NCBI GenBank assembly: GCA_903914175.1
Contig: CAIWNX010000128.1
Span: forward strand, 1 to 32,616
Source: an uncultured beta proteobacterium
GTDB taxonomy: Bacteria > Pseudomonadota > Gammaproteobacteria > Burkholderiales > Burkholderiaceae_C
Length of the DNA: 32,616 bases
Direction of reading: 5' to 3'
In this document: positions 31,552 to 32,616 of the stretch, piece by piece
How positions within the stretch are numbered: position 1 is the first letter of the stretch
How the letters are laid out: every line of letters starts with the position of its first letter
Position numbers and translations under genes: made by a program
The notes under the pieces: model-generated
Seen by the model: the letters and a program-made list of their open reading frames with translations, nothing else
Told to the model about the DNA's origin: nothing
The model's database searches: none

Positions 31552-32616
31552 ATGATCATCACCAGTCTTCTCGACACCGATCTGTACAAGTTCACCATGA
31601 TGCAAGCCGTGCTGCATCAGTTTCCGGGTGCCCAGGTCGAGTACAAATTCAAGTGCCGCAATCCCGGCATCGACCCGGCCAGCGGCCAGGCCAAGCGTGC
31701 GCTGGCCCTGTACGTGAACGAGATCCGTGACGAAATCCGGTCCCTTTGCAGCCTGCATTTCCAGGACGCCGAACTGATGTACTTGCGTTCCCTGCGCTTC
31801 ATCAAGAGTGATTTTGTCGATTTCCTCGGGCTCTTCAAACTCAATGAGAAATACATCACCGTCACGCCGCAGCCCTCTGGTGAGATTGACATCACGATCC
31901 TCGGCCCGTGGTTGCACACCATCCTGTTCGAGATCCCGGTGCTGGCCATCGTCAACGAGGTGTTCTTTCGCAACACGCAGCAGTTGCCGGATTTGATGGA
32001 AGGGCGCAAGCGGCTCGATCTCAAGATTGAACAACTGCGTGAGGCGGGACTGCACGATCTCAAGATCGCTGATTACGGCACGCGCCGGCGCTTCTCCAAA
32101 GCCTGGCACGAGGAGGTGCTGCGCGTGTTGTCGAACCGGCTTGGCACGGCGCAGAGTCCGGGCAAGGCCAATGGGATGAGTGGCCAGTTGGCCGGCACCA
32201 GCAACGTCTTGTTTGCCATGAAGCTCGGTCTTACGCCGCTCGGCACGATGGCGCACGAGTACCTGCAGGCCTGTCGGGCGCTTGGTTCGCGCCTGCGCGA
32301 CAGCCAGATTTATGCGTTCGAATCCTGGGCCAAAGAGTACCGTGGGGACCTCGGCATTGCGCTGAGCGATGTCTATGGCATGAGCGCTTTCCTGCGCGAC
32401 TTCGACCTGTATTTTTGCAAGCTGTTCGATGGCGCGCGCCATGACAGTGGCGATCCGTTCAAGTGGGCCGAGCGCATGCTCGATCACTACCATCACAACC
32501 GCGTTGATCCGCGCACCAAGACGCTGATCTTCAGCGATGGTCTGACGGTGCCGCGCACGATCGAGCTCTACCAGCAGTTCCAGGGCCGCTGTCAACTCGC
32601 TTTTGGCATTGGCACC
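31552..32616 (+). CDS. pncB: Nicotinate phosphoribosyltransferase (truncated by window edge)
   Basis: This enzyme makes nicotinate mononucleotide from nicotinate and PRPP in NAD salvage. The first 355 residues are present, of about 400. Signature stretches are [61 protein letters not shown] (with the His that is phosphorylated in characterised enzymes), [33 protein letters not shown] and [19 protein letters not shown]. It starts 9 nt after livF and may be read from the same transcript. The frame runs to the last base. Confidence 0.97.
   Translation, partial: MIITSLLDTDLYKFTMMQAVLHQFPGAQVEYKFKCRNPGIDPASGQAKRALALYVNEIRDEIRSLCSLHFQDAELMYLRSLRFIKSDFVDFLGLFKLNEKYITVTPQPSGEIDITILGPWLHTILFEIPVLAIVNEVFFRNTQQLPDLMEGRKRLDLKIEQLREAGLHDLKIADYGTRRRFSKAWHEEVLRVLSNRLGTAQSPGKANGMSGQLAGTSNVLFAMKLGLTPLGTMAHEYLQACRALGSRLRDSQIYAFESWAKEYRGDLGIALSDVYGMSAFLRDFDLYFCKLFDGARHDSGDPFKWAERMLDHYHHNRVDPRTKTLIFSDGLTVPRTIELYQQFQGRCQLAFGIGT

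Overview
The window is a 32.6 kb chromosomal segment from a GC-rich betaproteobacterium, most likely Burkholderiales and probably Comamonadaceae. Three things support this: the dense housekeeping and transport gene set, a phasin (a polyhydroxyalkanoate granule protein), and two dispersed repeat families of the kind common in that group. No rRNA, tRNA, CRISPR array, transposase, integrase or phage gene was found. Almost all sequence is coding, and many genes are coupled by 1-11 nt overlaps.

Layout. (1) 1-4124: an FtsX-type ABC permease (minus, cut by the window edge) is separated from a same-strand LolD/YbbA-like ATPase by a plus-strand tonB-like/exbB/exbD/exbD operon. The ATPase is coupled to miaA and a Bcr/CflA exporter. 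(2) 6473-7863: ogt and an EamA-type exporter, coupled by a TTGA overlap. (3) 7995-11739: phosphomannomutase/phosphoglucomutase, waaC and waaA, which supply sugar precursors and build the LPS inner core. (4) 11969-19192 (minus): a TetR regulator, an RND adaptor, an RND pump, a pcm-like methyltransferase and a TolC-type channel. The three pump parts would span the envelope, and TetR has a clear promoter/operator. (5) 19285-24275: msrA, eamA, an AstE/aspartoacylase-like metallohydrolase with an AEC transporter, pdxH and gloA. (6) 24396-26097: a MarR regulator overlapping an MFS gene, with a perfect 16-bp palindrome in the promoter. (7) 26299-31542: a phasin with a good promoter, a thioesterase and nitroreductase pair, and a branched-chain amino-acid-type ABC importer with a fused LivH-LivM permease and no binding protein in view. 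(8) 31552-end: pncB, cut by the window edge.

The most unusual signals are repeat-driven. A palindromic family (GTCATTGCGG/GTCATCCCGG...ATCCATG) fills four of the five convergent gene junctions and one same-strand gap. It appears to encode the last 18 residues of the ABC ATPase. A second family (core GCCCCCTCGGGGGGCAGCG) lies in frame inside the RND pump, adding about 50 residues, and at the start of waaC, where it may supply the start codon. The tonB-like protein has a proline linker containing a hexanucleotide tandem repeat and a C-terminus that does not look like a TonB domain. Several genes (ogt, pdxH, gloA, marR) have a -10-like hexamer only 6-7 nt before the ATG and no Shine-Dalgarno, which suggests leaderless mRNAs. 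I see no wholly new multi-gene system. The tonB-like/exbB/exbD/exbD module is the best candidate for unknown biology.
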